64,000 nucleotides of DNA from Empedobacter stercoris (GCF_020281205.1 NZ_JACXZC010000016.1:1-64000), one strand, 5' to 3'. Positions 14,885 to 25,980 are shown, numbered from the stretch's first letter. A program made the numbers and translations. Notes: generated by a model not told the origin, from the letters alone.

Positions 14885-17800
14885 TGGATATAAATAACGG
14901 AAGATTAGGATTTACCCAAGACTTAGATAATCAAAAATTTTTAAATGCACTTCGACAATCGAATAAAGGTGTAGAAGATTTTAATACACACGTTCAAAAT
15001 CAATTCAAACAATCTACAGGGGTAGTTAATACACTTGCAAAAGGAGTAGCAGCTTTTTTAACAGTTGATTATGCAACTCAATTTGTTTCTCAAATGGTTA
15101 AAGTTAGAGGGGAATTTGAGCAATTAGAAATTGCCTTCACAACTATGTTAGGTAGTAAGGAGAAAGCAGATTCTTTAATGCAAGAAATTGTAACATTTGC
15201 AGCAACAACTCCTTTCGGTTTACAATCTACTTCGGAAGCTACTAAAATGTTATTAGCTTATGGAGAAAGTGCTGAAACCGCTTTGGATACAATGCGAAAA
15301 CTTGGAGATATAGCTTCAGGGGTTGGTATTCCTTTGAAAGATATTGCTTATTTGTACGGAACAACAATGACGCAAGGTCGATTATACACTCAAGACTTAA
15401 ACCAATTCTTAGGTCGTGGTATTCCAATGATGGACGAACTTGCAAAAATTTTAGGAGTTTCTAAAAACGAGGTAAAAGGATTAGTTGAAGCTGGTAAAGT
15501 AGGTTTTCCAGAAGTTCAAAAAGTTATTGATAATCTTACTGCAAGCGGTTCGATGTTCGGTGGGTTAATGGAAGCTCAATCAAAATCTGTTGCAGGACAA
15601 ATCGAACAGTTAAAGGATGCAGTTGATGTTATGTTTAACGAAATCGGTAAAGATTCGCAAGGGTTTGTAACATCTGTTATTGGAGGTGCTTCGAGTGTCG
15701 TTGAGAATTATGAAGCAATTGGAAAAACAATAGCTGTGTTAGTCGCTACTTACGGAACTTATAAAGCGGCTTTAATTGTTTTAAATGTTATTGAAAAAGC
15801 AAGATTAACTACAACTTTAGCAATTGGAGCTGCAGAAGGTAGAGTAACAGCTATGCAAGCGTTAAGATATGTTTCAACTCTTAAACTTACCGCAGCTCAA
15901 ACAGCATTAAATGCCGCTGTGATGGCAAATCCGTATGCAATTGTCATAGCCGCTGTTGTAGCATTAGGTTCTGCTTATTATTTTTTAGCAGATCATACAT
16001 CTGCTGCTGAAAAAGCGCAAGAATCGTATAATAAAACACAGGAAGAAGTTAAATCTAAACTTGACGAAACTAAACAAAAAGCTGAGGAATATATAAGTAT
16101 TTTAAAAGATGAAACAGCAACCGTTTATCAGCAAATTGAAGCATATAAAGCGTTACAATTACTGAAATTAAAAGGATTTGAAAATCTTAGTCAAGAGCAA
16201 GTTCAAGCAATGGATGTTAATGAGTTAAAAAAACTTATTAATGAAGCTAATGATGTAAAAGGGCTTGATTTGCAAAAACAAAAGTTAGTTGAAATTGAAA
16301 ATCAGATTGATTCTGTAAAAAATCAGATTCAACAAATGAACAAAGCGCAAGGACATACGGGGCTTGCTCTTTCTGATGCTTATAACAAATTAGAAGTACT
16401 TAATAAGCAGTACGATATACAATTAAGTAAAGTAAATCAAATCGATCGAGATATGAAATTTGCTAATATGACTTTGGAACAAAAAAAGGCATATTGGGAA
16501 AGTATTATTTCCACAACTGAAAAACAGATATTTACTTTATCGAATGTTAATACTAATCAAGAACAAGGATTAAATCTTGCGCAGCAGGTTTCGAATGCAT
16601 TCCAATCTTGGGACGTTTCTCGTTTAAATTATCAATTAAATGAAGCGCAGAATCAATTGATTGCTATTAATGGACAGATTAATTCTGCTGTTCCTGAAAT
16701 AAAAAATAAATCATATTGGGATACTAAAAAATCCGATGCAACAAGCAAAAGAGATAAACTCGATCCAAAAGACCCAAGAAATAAAGAAGAATGGAACAAG
16801 CTAACAAATGAAATTAACGAAGCTGATAACGCTTTAAAAGCATGGAGCGTTACATCTGCAAAGGTTGCTAAACCAAAATCCATTAAGCCAACTAAAAAAT
16901 CTGATGATCCTGTAGAAATTTACAAAAAACAAGTTTCTGAAATTGAAAAGCAACACGAACGATATTTAAAAATTTTAGATTCAAACGATATTTCATTTGT
17001 TACTGAGAAAGCAATTTTACAATCTCAATTATCAAGTAAAGAAAAGACTTATGAAGAGTATTTGCGTACTCAACAAAAAGAACTCTCAAAAACAGCAGAA
17101 ACATCAGAGATTACAAGAAAAAAACTTTCATTCGTAAATGATGAGTTATTAAAATTAATTAATCATAGTGAAGTTGAAATTTTTAAGGATAATCTTGACA
17201 AACAGCTTGATAATGTTGATTCAGTTGTTGAGAAATTAAAAATCATTGATGATGTTAAAAATGAATTAAGTTCAAATACGAATGAACTTACAGCTCCTAA
17301 GATTGAATTTATTGATAAAACTCAATTAGAACTGCTTGAGCAATTAGACAAAGCAGGCAAAGATTTAGTCGCTTCTTTAGGTGGTGGTTACTCTCAACTG
17401 CAAAAACTTACAAATGAATATAATAATGATATTCTAATCTTAACAGAATCGCTTAAAAATGCAAAAACGGAAGCTGAAAAAACAGTTATAAATGATTCAA
17501 TTTGGAAGCGAGGTGTAAAATTCGCAGAAGATTCAAAAGATCTCCCTACCAATGATGATAATTACAATAAGTTATTATTAGAATTTAAGTCATTCGAACA
17601 AAAAAAAGCTGATATAACTCTTGATTTTGATAATAAAATTGCAGTTGCTAAACTAAATAACGATAAGAAATTAGAAGAACAACTTCTTCAAGAAAAGAAA
17701 AAAGCTTTATCAAAAATCGCATTTGAACAACTTAAGAGTTCCCAGTATTATATTAAATTATTAGGAAGTCTTGATAAAATGTCGGTTAAGTCTTTAGATA

Positions 17801-19143
17801 AATTATTAACTGAAATTAAAGAGAAAACTAAAGATAACTCAGTTTTAGGTATTGAATTAGATGAAGAAGATTTAAAAATATTATTAGATCAAATAGAGAA
17901 ATTAAAAGGTGAAATTTCTAAAAAGAATCCTTTTAAAGGAATGGCTGACGCGTGGAAAGATTTCATAAAAGCTTCTACAGATGATGATAATATTGATGCT
18001 ATTAAAAATTTCTTAAACGCTTCTAATTCTGCATTTGAAGCTACTAAAGAAATCATGGATATGACTACTGATGCTGTGGAAGCATTTGGGGGTAAGTTAG
18101 ATGATTCTGCAAAACAAACTATACAATCTGTTCAAAATATTGTTAACGGTATCGGAAATGCTATTCAAGGTTATTTCTCAGGTGACTGGGCGCAAATGGT
18201 AGCAGGTATTGTTCAGGTAGTTGTTGAGGTTGCGAAACTTATCGGAGGTTCAAAAGACAAAAGGTTAGAAAAACGTATTAAAAAACAACAACAAGCTGTT
18301 AATGATTTAAAACGTGCGTACGATGATTTGAGTTTTGCAATTGATAGAGCTTTAGGCGGCAAAAATTACTCACTTCAACAAGATCAGATTAAAAATCTCC
18401 AAGAACAAAAAATTCTAATGGAGCAAATGATTAAAAATGAAGAAGCTAAAAAGAAAACTGATAAAAATAAAGTAAACGAATGGAAGAACGCAATTGCTGA
18501 TATTGATAGACAAATTCAAGAAATTCAAGAAAATATTGCAAGCGATATTTTGCAAACTACTGCAAAAGAATTAGCAAACACTTTAGGTGACGCACTTGCG
18601 GAAGCCTTTGGGAAAGGTGAAGATGCGGCGAAATCATTTGAAAAAGTTGCGAATGACGTTCTTAAAAACGCTGTATTAAATCAACTTAAGAAAAGATTTA
18701 TTGAAGATCAACTTCAAAAAGCCTTAGATCAACTTCAAAAAGATATGGGAGTTGATGATAAAGGTTGGAGCGGATTAACTCCAGAGGAACAGCAAGCATT
18801 TCGAGATAAAATCAAAGAAATTGCAGAAGGTTTCCAAGGCGCGCTTGAAGGTTATTCGGAATTATTTAGCGACTTAGTAGATCCTAACGAATCTTCATTA
18901 GCTGGAGCAATTAAAGGAGTTTCAGAAGAAACAGCGTCTTTAATAGCTGGACAAGTTAACGCGATGAGATTGCTAATTGTGGAAGCAAATAAAACAAGGA
19001 TTGAAACGAATAGAATTTTACTTCAAAGCTTAGACAGATTAGCGAATATCGATTTTAATACAAAGAATGCAAATGTGATTTTAGATAAAATGTATGCATT
19101 TATGCAAAGTAACAAGGATAACAACAGATCATATGGATTTTAA
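14884..19143 (+). CDS. tape measure protein
   Basis: At 1419 residues the largest phage gene product here. The N-terminal tape measure domain is recognisable at about 70-200 (FEQLEIAFTTMLGSKEKAD..., TTPFGLQSTSEATKMLLAYG), followed by hydrophobic segments (about 280-300 and 345-365) and long coiled-coil stretches to the C-terminus. It sets tail length; at the usual 0.15 nm per residue a tail of about 200 nm would be expected. The C-terminal hydrophobic segments probably help DNA enter through the inner membrane. Confidence 0.92.
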   Translation: MDINNGRLGFTQDLDNQKFLNALRQSNKGVEDFNTHVQNQFKQSTGVVNTLAKGVAAFLTVDYATQFVSQMVKVRGEFEQLEIAFTTMLGSKEKADSLMQEIVTFAATTPFGLQSTSEATKMLLAYGESAETALDTMRKLGDIASGVGIPLKDIAYLYGTTMTQGRLYTQDLNQFLGRGIPMMDELAKILGVSKNEVKGLVEAGKVGFPEVQKVIDNLTASGSMFGGLMEAQSKSVAGQIEQLKDAVDVMFNEIGKDSQGFVTSVIGGASSVVENYEAIGKTIAVLVATYGTYKAALIVLNVIEKARLTTTLAIGAAEGRVTAMQALRYVSTLKLTAAQTALNAAVMANPYAIVIAAVVALGSAYYFLADHTSAAEKAQESYNKTQEEVKSKLDETKQKAEEYISILKDETATVYQQIEAYKALQLLKLKGFENLSQEQVQAMDVNELKKLINEANDVKGLDLQKQKLVEIENQIDSVKNQIQQMNKAQGHTGLALSDAYNKLEVLNKQYDIQLSKVNQIDRDMKFANMTLEQKKAYWESIISTTEKQIFTLSNVNTNQEQGLNLAQQVSNAFQSWDVSRLNYQLNEAQNQLIAINGQINSAVPEIKNKSYWDTKKSDATSKRDKLDPKDPRNKEEWNKLTNEINEADNALKAWSVTSAKVAKPKSIKPTKKSDDPVEIYKKQVSEIEKQHERYLKILDSNDISFVTEKAILQSQLSSKEKTYEEYLRTQQKELSKTAETSEITRKKLSFVNDELLKLINHSEVEIFKDNLDKQLDNVDSVVEKLKIIDDVKNELSSNTNELTAPKIEFIDKTQLELLEQLDKAGKDLVASLGGGYSQLQKLTNEYNNDILILTESLKNAKTEAEKTVINDSIWKRGVKFAEDSKDLPTNDDNYNKLLLEFKSFEQKKADITLDFDNKIAVAKLNNDKKLEEQLLQEKKKALSKIAFEQLKSSQYYIKLLGSLDKMSVKSLDKLLTEIKEKTKDNSVLGIELDEEDLKILLDQIEKLKGEISKKNPFKGMADAWKDFIKASTDDDNIDAIKNFLNASNSAFEATKEIMDMTTDAVEAFGGKLDDSAKQTIQSVQNIVNGIGNAIQGYFSGDWAQMVAGIVQVVVEVAKLIGGSKDKRLEKRIKKQQQAVNDLKRAYDDLSFAIDRALGGKNYSLQQDQIKNLQEQKILMEQMIKNEEAKKKTDKNKVNEWKNAIADIDRQIQEIQENIASDILQTTAKELANTLGDALAEAFGKGEDAAKSFEKVANDVLKNAVLNQLKKRFIEDQLQKALDQLQKDMGVDDKGWSGLTPEEQQAFRDKIKEIAEGFQGALEGYSELFSDLVDPNESSLAGAIKGVSEETASLIAGQVNAMRLLIVEANKTRIETNRILLQSLDRLANIDFNTKNANVILDKMYAFMQSNKDNNRSYGF

Positions 19144-19657
19144 TAATATAAAAATAGAAGTTCTAAAAAGAGCTAAACAAAACGAGATATGCGAAGAATG
19201 GGCGGTTAAAATGGAAAACGCCCAAACTTTGGATGAGCTACTTGATATGTATATCAAAGGAATTGATTTTTCTTTTTCATCTGAATTTATTTCAAATGAT
19301 TTTATACGAAGAAATCTAAAAGGAAAAATGGAACATAAAGGAATTTTCCTTGATGACTCGATTGACTTGCATAATAACAGAGAGATAGTTTGTCTTGGTG
19401 ATTCAAGATTAAACTATTTAGCTGATGAATTTTCTGTTACTCAGCTGTATTTGCGAGACAATGTGAAAGCTCGGTTAGTCGTAAGAGATAGTGCGTTTGT
19501 TATGATTGATATTTTTGACAATGTTAAGTTAGAAATAGAAGCAAGCGACAAAGCTAACGTTCGAGTGAATTGCTATAAAGGTGCTAAAGTTACTTATAAA
19601 AGTAACGATGATAGTTATGTAAAAATTTCAAATAAAGATTTTAAAACGTATAGATGA
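19133..19657 (+). CDS. hypothetical tail protein, beta-solenoid-like C-terminus
   Basis: Encodes 174 residues. The first third is helical (IKIEVLKRAKQNEICEEWAVKM) and the rest has short repeating beta units (LYLRDNVKARLVVRDSAFVMIDIFDNVKLEIEA-type steps) like a small beta-solenoid. Similar proteins occur beside tail genes in Bacteroidota prophages but have no known function. ATG 19133 is chosen; it overlaps the tape measure stop by 11 bases. The next gene overlaps by 4 bases. Confidence 0.6.
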   Translation: MDFNNIKIEVLKRAKQNEICEEWAVKMENAQTLDELLDMYIKGIDFSFSSEFISNDFIRRNLKGKMEHKGIFLDDSIDLHNNREIVCLGDSRLNYLADEFSVTQLYLRDNVKARLVVRDSAFVMIDIFDNVKLEIEASDKANVRVNCYKGAKVTYKSNDDSYVKISNKDFKTYR

Positions 19658-20292
19658 TTCCTGTAGTTTATTTACTTGACAATATACCCTTTAAAAATTA
19701 CAATGTTTATGTTTCAGATTCTTCAAATCTTTTTGATAAAGCTTCTGTAAAAGAAAATCAAAAGAAAGATTGGAGCGATGAACACGGTTATGATATTGAT
19801 TTGCAATCACGATATCATAATTCTAAAACGATTACAATTGATTGCTTTATTCATGCTAAAACTTTGAAAGAATGTATTGAAAAGTACAATGATTTCTATA
19901 ATGCTTTAGATAAAAAAGGATCTCGCAGATTATCAGTTATTGCTGGTGATTTAAGAATGGAATATCAAGTTTTCAGACAAGATACAGCTGAAAATAAATT
20001 GAATTATGACGATTCTAATGCAGTAGGTACTTTTAAATTAAAATTGATTGAAAATATGCCTGTTAAAAGGATTTTGAAGTCAATTCAAAAAACAACCAAT
20101 ATTATTTTAAAATCTAAAAAGGTTTTAGTAATTAATTGGGGAGATGGGTCCGAGCAATACACTTCTCCAAATGCTGAGATTTATTCTCATACTTATCAAG
20201 CTACAGGTGTATTTTACCCAATGGTTTTAGGTGATTTGGATTCAATCACAACGTTTAACTCAAATGCAGATGTTTTATGGAGCAGATTTTAG
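19654..20292 (+). CDS. distal tail (Dit)-like protein with PKD-like domain
   Basis: A protein of 212 residues directly after the tape measure unit, where siphophages encode Dit. The N-terminal part, IPFKNYNVYVSDSSNLF...GYDIDLQSRYHNSKTITIDCFI, resembles Dit proteins, and ALDKKGSRRLSVIAG recalls their belt domain. The C-terminal 60 residues read like a PKD fold (VINWGDGSEQY, IYSHTYQATGVFYP), which can bind carbohydrate or protein. It overlaps the next gene by 16 bases. Confidence 0.65.
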   Translation: MIPVVYLLDNIPFKNYNVYVSDSSNLFDKASVKENQKKDWSDEHGYDIDLQSRYHNSKTITIDCFIHAKTLKECIEKYNDFYNALDKKGSRRLSVIAGDLRMEYQVFRQDTAENKLNYDDSNAVGTFKLKLIENMPVKRILKSIQKTTNIILKSKKVLVINWGDGSEQYTSPNAEIYSHTYQATGVFYPMVLGDLDSITTFNSNADVLWSRF

Positions 20293-23200
20293 TTAAACGA
20301 GCTGATAATACTGGATATCTGTTAGAAGATAAAAACAAAGGAGTATTTATTTCATCAATTATACAATCAACTGAATTAAGGAGTAATGACGTTATCAATG
20401 TTGAGCTTATCAGTCGAGAATTTATCAATTTTACAATTGGTGATTCTTTTCATTATTTAGGTCAAAAATATACGTTAAATCAAATCCCACGATACTTCAA
20501 AAATAGCTCAAATGATTTTCAATTCTCAATGACATTTGAAGGTGTAATGTTCGATTTACGTCGAGCTTCTTATGATGTAAATATTGATACAACAGGATCT
20601 GCAATTTATGGCGAAACACTAACAGCGGATTTAGAATTATTCGCTAAAATTCTAATTGAAAACATAAATCGTGTTTTCCCTGATAAATGGGTTTTAGGTG
20701 AATTGCCATCTGAAACAGAAACAAAAACAATTACTTTTTCAGAAGAAGAGAATTGTTTGGCTGCTTTGCAAATGCTTTGCGATGAATATGATACTGATTT
20801 TGTAATTAAGACTAATAACAACGGAGTTAATATTCTAAACTTTAAGCAAGTAGGAACTGAAATTCCTTTAGAGTTTAAAGTCGGTTTTCAAAAAGGACTT
20901 TATACGTTAACTCGTGAAAAAGTTGATGCAAGCGATATTGTTACTCGCTTAAAAGTTTATGGTTCAGATAAGAATTTAGGTACTGATTATCGAGCTAATC
21001 GATTAGTTTTAAAAGATAAAAACAAACCTAATTCCTATATTGAAAATACTCAAGCAGTTGCTAAATATGGGATTTACGAATCAACTAAAATCTTTGATGA
21101 TATTTATCCAAGACGCAAAGGGAAAGTAACCTCTATTAATTCAGAATCACCTTACAAGTTTTCTGATATATCAATGGATTTTGATTTAAAAGAAAAAGAT
21201 GAAAACGGAACCAAATATCTATTAGATGGAGTAAGCGCTAAAATTCATTTTAATACAGGCGATTTAGCAGGTTATGAATTTGAAGTTCACGATTACAACC
21301 ATACGACAAAGGAATTTCATATTATCAAATTTGCTGATGAAAATAGTTATGAATTTCCTTCAAAAGATAATGATGCATTTAGAATTGGTATTGGTGATGA
21401 GTATGTAATTTTAGACATTCAAATGCCACAAGTTTACATTGATAACGCAGAGGCTGAACTTTTTGAAAAAGCTGATGAATATTTATCGGATAAACTTGAA
21501 CCGAACATTCAGTATTTACTTGATGTTGATACATTACATCTTCAAAGAATTTTAAATGATACTGTTACGCAATTCCTTTCAATTGGTGATTTTATCAAAG
21601 TTATTGATGAAGATTTTGACATTAATCGTTACATCAGAATCAAATCTATTGAAAGAGATTTAAGGAATCCTTTTGATTATAAATTAACGCTGTCAGATTC
21701 GAAAGTTACAAACTTTTTAAACGGAACTATTCCAGGAGAAATAAACACGATTAAAAATATCATTAAGCTTAACAATCTTAATGATCCTGCAAGAGCAAGA
21801 AGATCTTGGAGGGATGCGCAAGAGGTTTTGAATATGGTTTTTGATGTTGAAGGTGATTATTACACTGAGAAGATTAAACCAAATTCAATCGAAACAACTC
21901 ACCTGCAAGTCGGTGCTAAGTCAATGCAATTTAACCTTATCGATTCATTTTTCGAACCTAATTTTGAAGGTAATCCTAATAAGATAAGATGGTCTAATTG
22001 TAAACTTGTTCATTTTACTATTTCTGATAAGATAATTGATTGGCAAATACAAGGAGGTCAGAAGGATTTAGAGTCGAACAAACCTTATTATTTGTATGCA
22101 AAATGTAACAAATCAAATAATATTGGTGTAATTGAAATTACGGAAACACAGTACACGGTAGATCAAGGGAATTTTTATTATTTCTTAATCGGAATAGTAA
22201 ACACTTATTCAGAAGATGTAAAAGCACGTGAAATCTCATTGATGTATGGTTTTACAACCGTTTCAGGAAGATTTATAAAAACAGGGCGAATTGAATCGAG
22301 TGGCGGCGGTAATACTTATTTTGATTTAGATACAGGAGAAATAAGTGGAAGGATTATGTTTTTAGATGGTTCAGAAGCTTATGAGCAAATTTATGGCGGA
22401 ATTGTTATCGGTGGTGAAAATCTATTAAGCAGTTCAAGTACTCAGCAATTAGGTTACGATTTAGAAGAAGACAAAAAGCTTCGTTATGCAGGTCAAGTAA
22501 AAGAATTTTGCATATCTGTTGATGTGACTTTACCGACTAATATAGATGTTTGTTTTTATGTCATTGGAAGGAAAAACGATAATACTGCAGAGGCTTTAGG
22601 CTATAAAGTTTTTGAAGGAATTAAAGGGAATAAACGAAGTCGAGTACACGCATCTTTTGAATGCGATATTTCTACTTATAAAAAGTTTTTCCTTGTCCTT
22701 AAAAATGAAGCAAACGATCAAGATATTGAAGTTGAATTTTTACAGCCAAAACTTGAGCTTGGAAAATTTCCAACTGATTACTCGGAAAGTGGTAACGATA
22801 TAAAAGTTTACAATGAAAATCGTATTAAAGAAATTGAAGAAAAAGCAAGTTTTTTAAGCACAACTATTTCGGGAAATATTGTCGCTACAGGCATGCTGAT
22901 GGTTGGAAATCTAAAAGGCGCAAATGCTGGAATAAGTGGTTTTTCAGAAAACGGTAAACAATCAGTTCGTTTTTGGGCAGGAGCTAAAGCTTCAGGTCGA
23001 GCAAATGCTATTTTTAGAGTACTTGATGATGGTTCTGTGTTTGCCGAAAACGCTTATATCAAAGGCGAAGTGCATGCAACAAGCGGAACTTTTACAGGAC
23101 GAATAGAAGCGAATTCAGGCTACATTGGTGGTTTAACTTTACAAGATAAGCTACTAACAACAACTGATATTAATTCAGGTATTTGGTTTACTTATGAAAA

Positions 23201-23717
23201 TGAAGATTACAAGTCATCGATTCGATTAGGAAATAATATTGGAACGGGAATTTTACCTGATCAGAATTATTATCCTTTTTTAATGATTCATAATCAGGCT
23301 AAAAAAGTTATTACACCATGGGAGTCTTACAAAGCAGGTATTCATTTAGATATGAAATCTTACAATGATAATCTTTTAAGTTATCCAGCTATTGAGGTTA
23401 AAAATGGACACTTCTCTGGTTTAGCATTTGAAGTGGAGAGCATCTTATCAACCAACACTATCAGGGTAGATTCTGATCTATGTTATGTTACTCCTCGCAC
23501 TGGCTATCCAAATGAAATTTATTTACCTGATAATCCGAGAATAGGTAAAATGCTTACGATAATAAACCCTTTACCTGAAATAGGAAGTGTAACTGTAAAA
23601 AGCCGTAATCATTCAATCGCTTCAAAATGGTTGCATCAAGATAAACAGCTTTCATTTAGTAACACAATGATGCTTGTGTTTATAGGAAATTCATGGATAA
23701 CAATAGTAAGAAGTTAA
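20277..23717 (+). CDS. tail-tip / baseplate hub protein
   Basis: The 1146-residue protein begins like a Tal/gp27-type hub (FINFTIGDSFHYLGQKYTLNQ, a cleft domain) to about residue 480. A carbohydrate-binding-like jelly roll occupies about 690-850 (IVIGGENLLSSS..., ELGKFPTDYSES). The rest is a fibre-like ending with turn repeats (YIKGEVHATSGTFTGRIEANSGYIGG). It would close the tail tube and contact the cell surface. It overlaps the Dit gene and precedes the fibre gene. Confidence 0.8.
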   Translation: MEQILVKRADNTGYLLEDKNKGVFISSIIQSTELRSNDVINVELISREFINFTIGDSFHYLGQKYTLNQIPRYFKNSSNDFQFSMTFEGVMFDLRRASYDVNIDTTGSAIYGETLTADLELFAKILIENINRVFPDKWVLGELPSETETKTITFSEEENCLAALQMLCDEYDTDFVIKTNNNGVNILNFKQVGTEIPLEFKVGFQKGLYTLTREKVDASDIVTRLKVYGSDKNLGTDYRANRLVLKDKNKPNSYIENTQAVAKYGIYESTKIFDDIYPRRKGKVTSINSESPYKFSDISMDFDLKEKDENGTKYLLDGVSAKIHFNTGDLAGYEFEVHDYNHTTKEFHIIKFADENSYEFPSKDNDAFRIGIGDEYVILDIQMPQVYIDNAEAELFEKADEYLSDKLEPNIQYLLDVDTLHLQRILNDTVTQFLSIGDFIKVIDEDFDINRYIRIKSIERDLRNPFDYKLTLSDSKVTNFLNGTIPGEINTIKNIIKLNNLNDPARARRSWRDAQEVLNMVFDVEGDYYTEKIKPNSIETTHLQVGAKSMQFNLIDSFFEPNFEGNPNKIRWSNCKLVHFTISDKIIDWQIQGGQKDLESNKPYYLYAKCNKSNNIGVIEITETQYTVDQGNFYYFLIGIVNTYSEDVKAREISLMYGFTTVSGRFIKTGRIESSGGGNTYFDLDTGEISGRIMFLDGSEAYEQIYGGIVIGGENLLSSSSTQQLGYDLEEDKKLRYAGQVKEFCISVDVTLPTNIDVCFYVIGRKNDNTAEALGYKVFEGIKGNKRSRVHASFECDISTYKKFFLVLKNEANDQDIEVEFLQPKLELGKFPTDYSESGNDIKVYNENRIKEIEEKASFLSTTISGNIVATGMLMVGNLKGANAGISGFSENGKQSVRFWAGAKASGRANAIFRVLDDGSVFAENAYIKGEVHATSGTFTGRIEANSGYIGGLTLQDKLLTTTDINSGIWFTYENEDYKSSIRLGNNIGTGILPDQNYYPFLMIHNQAKKVITPWESYKAGIHLDMKSYNDNLLSYPAIEVKNGHFSGLAFEVESILSTNTIRVDSDLCYVTPRTGYPNEIYLPDNPRIGKMLTIINPLPEIGSVTVKSRNHSIASKWLHQDKQLSFSNTMMLVFIGNSWITIVRS

Positions 23718-23733
23718 AATTAAAAATATTAAA

Positions 23734-25980
23734 ATGGCTATAGATAGAAATATTACAATCAATATTAATGACGTATCACCTTTAGCTAATACAGCTTATG
23801 TTGATGCAGGAAAAGAAAATAAAGTTTACAACAAAGCGCAAGTAAATGAGCTCGTAGAAGATTTAAGAGAAGGTACTTTAGGAAGTATTTCTCCTTCGCA
23901 AACTTTACAACAATTAAATGCATTACCTGATGGTAATTATTATGCATCAGAAGCTGGAACTTATGCTTTTGGTACAAATGTTCCTGTTGGTTGGCAGTAT
24001 CGTTTTAATAAAACAGGAACGACTTGGAAGGTTTTAACGAAGGTTCAAATACCAATGCAAGATTTAACGCCTTTAGAAAATCGAATTACAGAGAATGAAA
24101 ATAAAGTTGATGAGTTTATCGAAAATTTTGCGGTTGATGTCGACCAAGAATTTATACCGACCTCTGAGAATGCAACGAGTTCTAAGGCAGTGAATGATTG
24201 GTTATTTGGAGTTGAAGAAGAAGTTGTCGGAGATTTAAAAATATTAGGAATAAACACTTTTGATTCTGAAATTGAAGGTGCTGCGGATAGAGGGTATTTT
24301 GCATTTTCTGATAAAATAAGTGATGAAGTTGCAAAAGGTAAAAAATTAAAAATACGATGCGCTACAGCTGGGCAAATATATATAAAAATATACAGTGTAA
24401 ATGGTACTACCTTAGTGTATAAATCAACAAAAATAAATGCTGTTAATATTGGAATGAACGAAATCGATATGACAGATGTTTATTTTGAAAAAAATGATAT
24501 TTTATATTTTGGAGGTGTTACTATTTATACAGTTCCTACTCCAGGTAAAATAATTTACGGTTCAACTTACACGCGAGTACCTTTAAATAACACTAATAAT
24601 ATTAATTTGTCGTCAATTGCTAAAGCAGATGGTCACTTATTAGAATATGCTTTAGAATATAATGTTGTCAATTCAATTCCAGTTAATGGTAAAGTAGTAG
24701 ATAAAATCGATTTTTCATCTTCAAAATCGATTCCAAATGTTAAAGCTGTAATGGATTATGTAGTTGAAAATCAAAAAAATAATCTAACTGATATAATACT
24801 TATACCGAGTTATGGTCAGTCATTATCTATCGGTACAAACGGAGGTGCGTCAACTTTCACTTCTCCAATAGACATAGCGTATAATGTCAACGGAGTTAAT
24901 TCTAACGTACAAGATATGAATGGAGGTTATATAGAAATGTTTAAAGACATGGCAAAACATTATAATTACAAATTACCTTCTGATTTTAAAATAATGACGT
25001 GTTTAGGTGGAGCAGGCGGTATATCGATTAGCAACTTATCTAAAGGTACTACGTATTATAATAACATACTTAATAATGTTAGAACCGCTAAAGCTACTGC
25101 TGATAGTTTAGGGAAAACCTTTAGTGTACCTGCTTTTTGTTGGACTCAAGGAGAAGAAGATTACAGATCGGGAGGTAATTCAGCTAACTATGGAGTCGCT
25201 CCTTACGAGCCATTAAAATACGCTGAAAAATTAATAAAATTAGTAGATGATTTAAACGCAGATATTAAAGAAATTACAAAACAAACTATTGATGTCAAAT
25301 GTGTAATGTATCAGTTAGCTTGTCATAATACTTATGGTCGTTATCCAAGAATAGCCTTAGAGCAATTAAAAGCGAGTTTGAAAGATAATAGAATTGTACT
25401 TGCAAAAACAATGTATGATGTAGACTATAATACGGCTGATTATGTTCATGCACCAAATAAAACTTATAGAAATATGGGTAATTATTATGGTATTGGATTA
25501 TTCGAGGCAATTGTAAATAAAAAACATTATTTACCGATTTATCCGATAAAGCATTTTATAAGAGAAAATGAAATCTTTATTCAGTTTCATGTACCTAAAC
25601 CACCATTAAAATTTGATGAAATTTTAGTAAATCCGTTAACTGATGGAAATAAAGGTTTTAATATTTATAATGTTACAAATGAGATTAGTACAACAGCAAC
25701 TATTTCTCAATCAAGTATAACAATCTATTCAGTTGAAATCTATTCAGAGGATACAATTAAAATAACTTTATCTGGAAATCCATTAGTAGGTAGTAGGCTT
25801 ACTTATGGTGTTAACGGACAAGGATATGATTCAATAGATGGTGTAAGACCAGCAAATGCTCGAAGTGGAAAAGTTTTAGGTGCAAGAGGTAATTTAAGAG
25901 ATTCTCAAACCTATTTTAATCAAGTTGTAGATTACTTTAATTTATATAATTGGTGTCCTATTTTTGAGATTATTTTTTAA
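23734..25980 (+). CDS. tail fibre with SGNH/sialate O-acetylesterase-like domain
   Basis: 748 residues. The N-terminal third is a fibre shaft and attachment region with a fibre-type sentence (LPDGNYYASEAGTYAF, 66-79). The catalytic domain starts near 350: block I YGQSLS with Ser363, then GGAGGIS (425-431), WTQGEED (470-476) and the D..H block DYVHAP (Asp569, His572), together the SGNH/GDSL carbohydrate-esterase set. It probably removes O-acetyl groups from host capsule or LPS sugar during adsorption. The C-terminal 140 residues are a beta-rich domain of unknown role. Confidence 0.85.
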   Translation: MAIDRNITININDVSPLANTAYVDAGKENKVYNKAQVNELVEDLREGTLGSISPSQTLQQLNALPDGNYYASEAGTYAFGTNVPVGWQYRFNKTGTTWKVLTKVQIPMQDLTPLENRITENENKVDEFIENFAVDVDQEFIPTSENATSSKAVNDWLFGVEEEVVGDLKILGINTFDSEIEGAADRGYFAFSDKISDEVAKGKKLKIRCATAGQIYIKIYSVNGTTLVYKSTKINAVNIGMNEIDMTDVYFEKNDILYFGGVTIYTVPTPGKIIYGSTYTRVPLNNTNNINLSSIAKADGHLLEYALEYNVVNSIPVNGKVVDKIDFSSSKSIPNVKAVMDYVVENQKNNLTDIILIPSYGQSLSIGTNGGASTFTSPIDIAYNVNGVNSNVQDMNGGYIEMFKDMAKHYNYKLPSDFKIMTCLGGAGGISISNLSKGTTYYNNILNNVRTAKATADSLGKTFSVPAFCWTQGEEDYRSGGNSANYGVAPYEPLKYAEKLIKLVDDLNADIKEITKQTIDVKCVMYQLACHNTYGRYPRIALEQLKASLKDNRIVLAKTMYDVDYNTADYVHAPNKTYRNMGNYYGIGLFEAIVNKKHYLPIYPIKHFIRENEIFIQFHVPKPPLKFDEILVNPLTDGNKGFNIYNVTNEISTTATISQSSITIYSVEIYSEDTIKITLSGNPLVGSRLTYGVNGQGYDSIDGVRPANARSGKVLGARGNLRDSQTYFNQVVDYFNLYNWCPIFEIIF

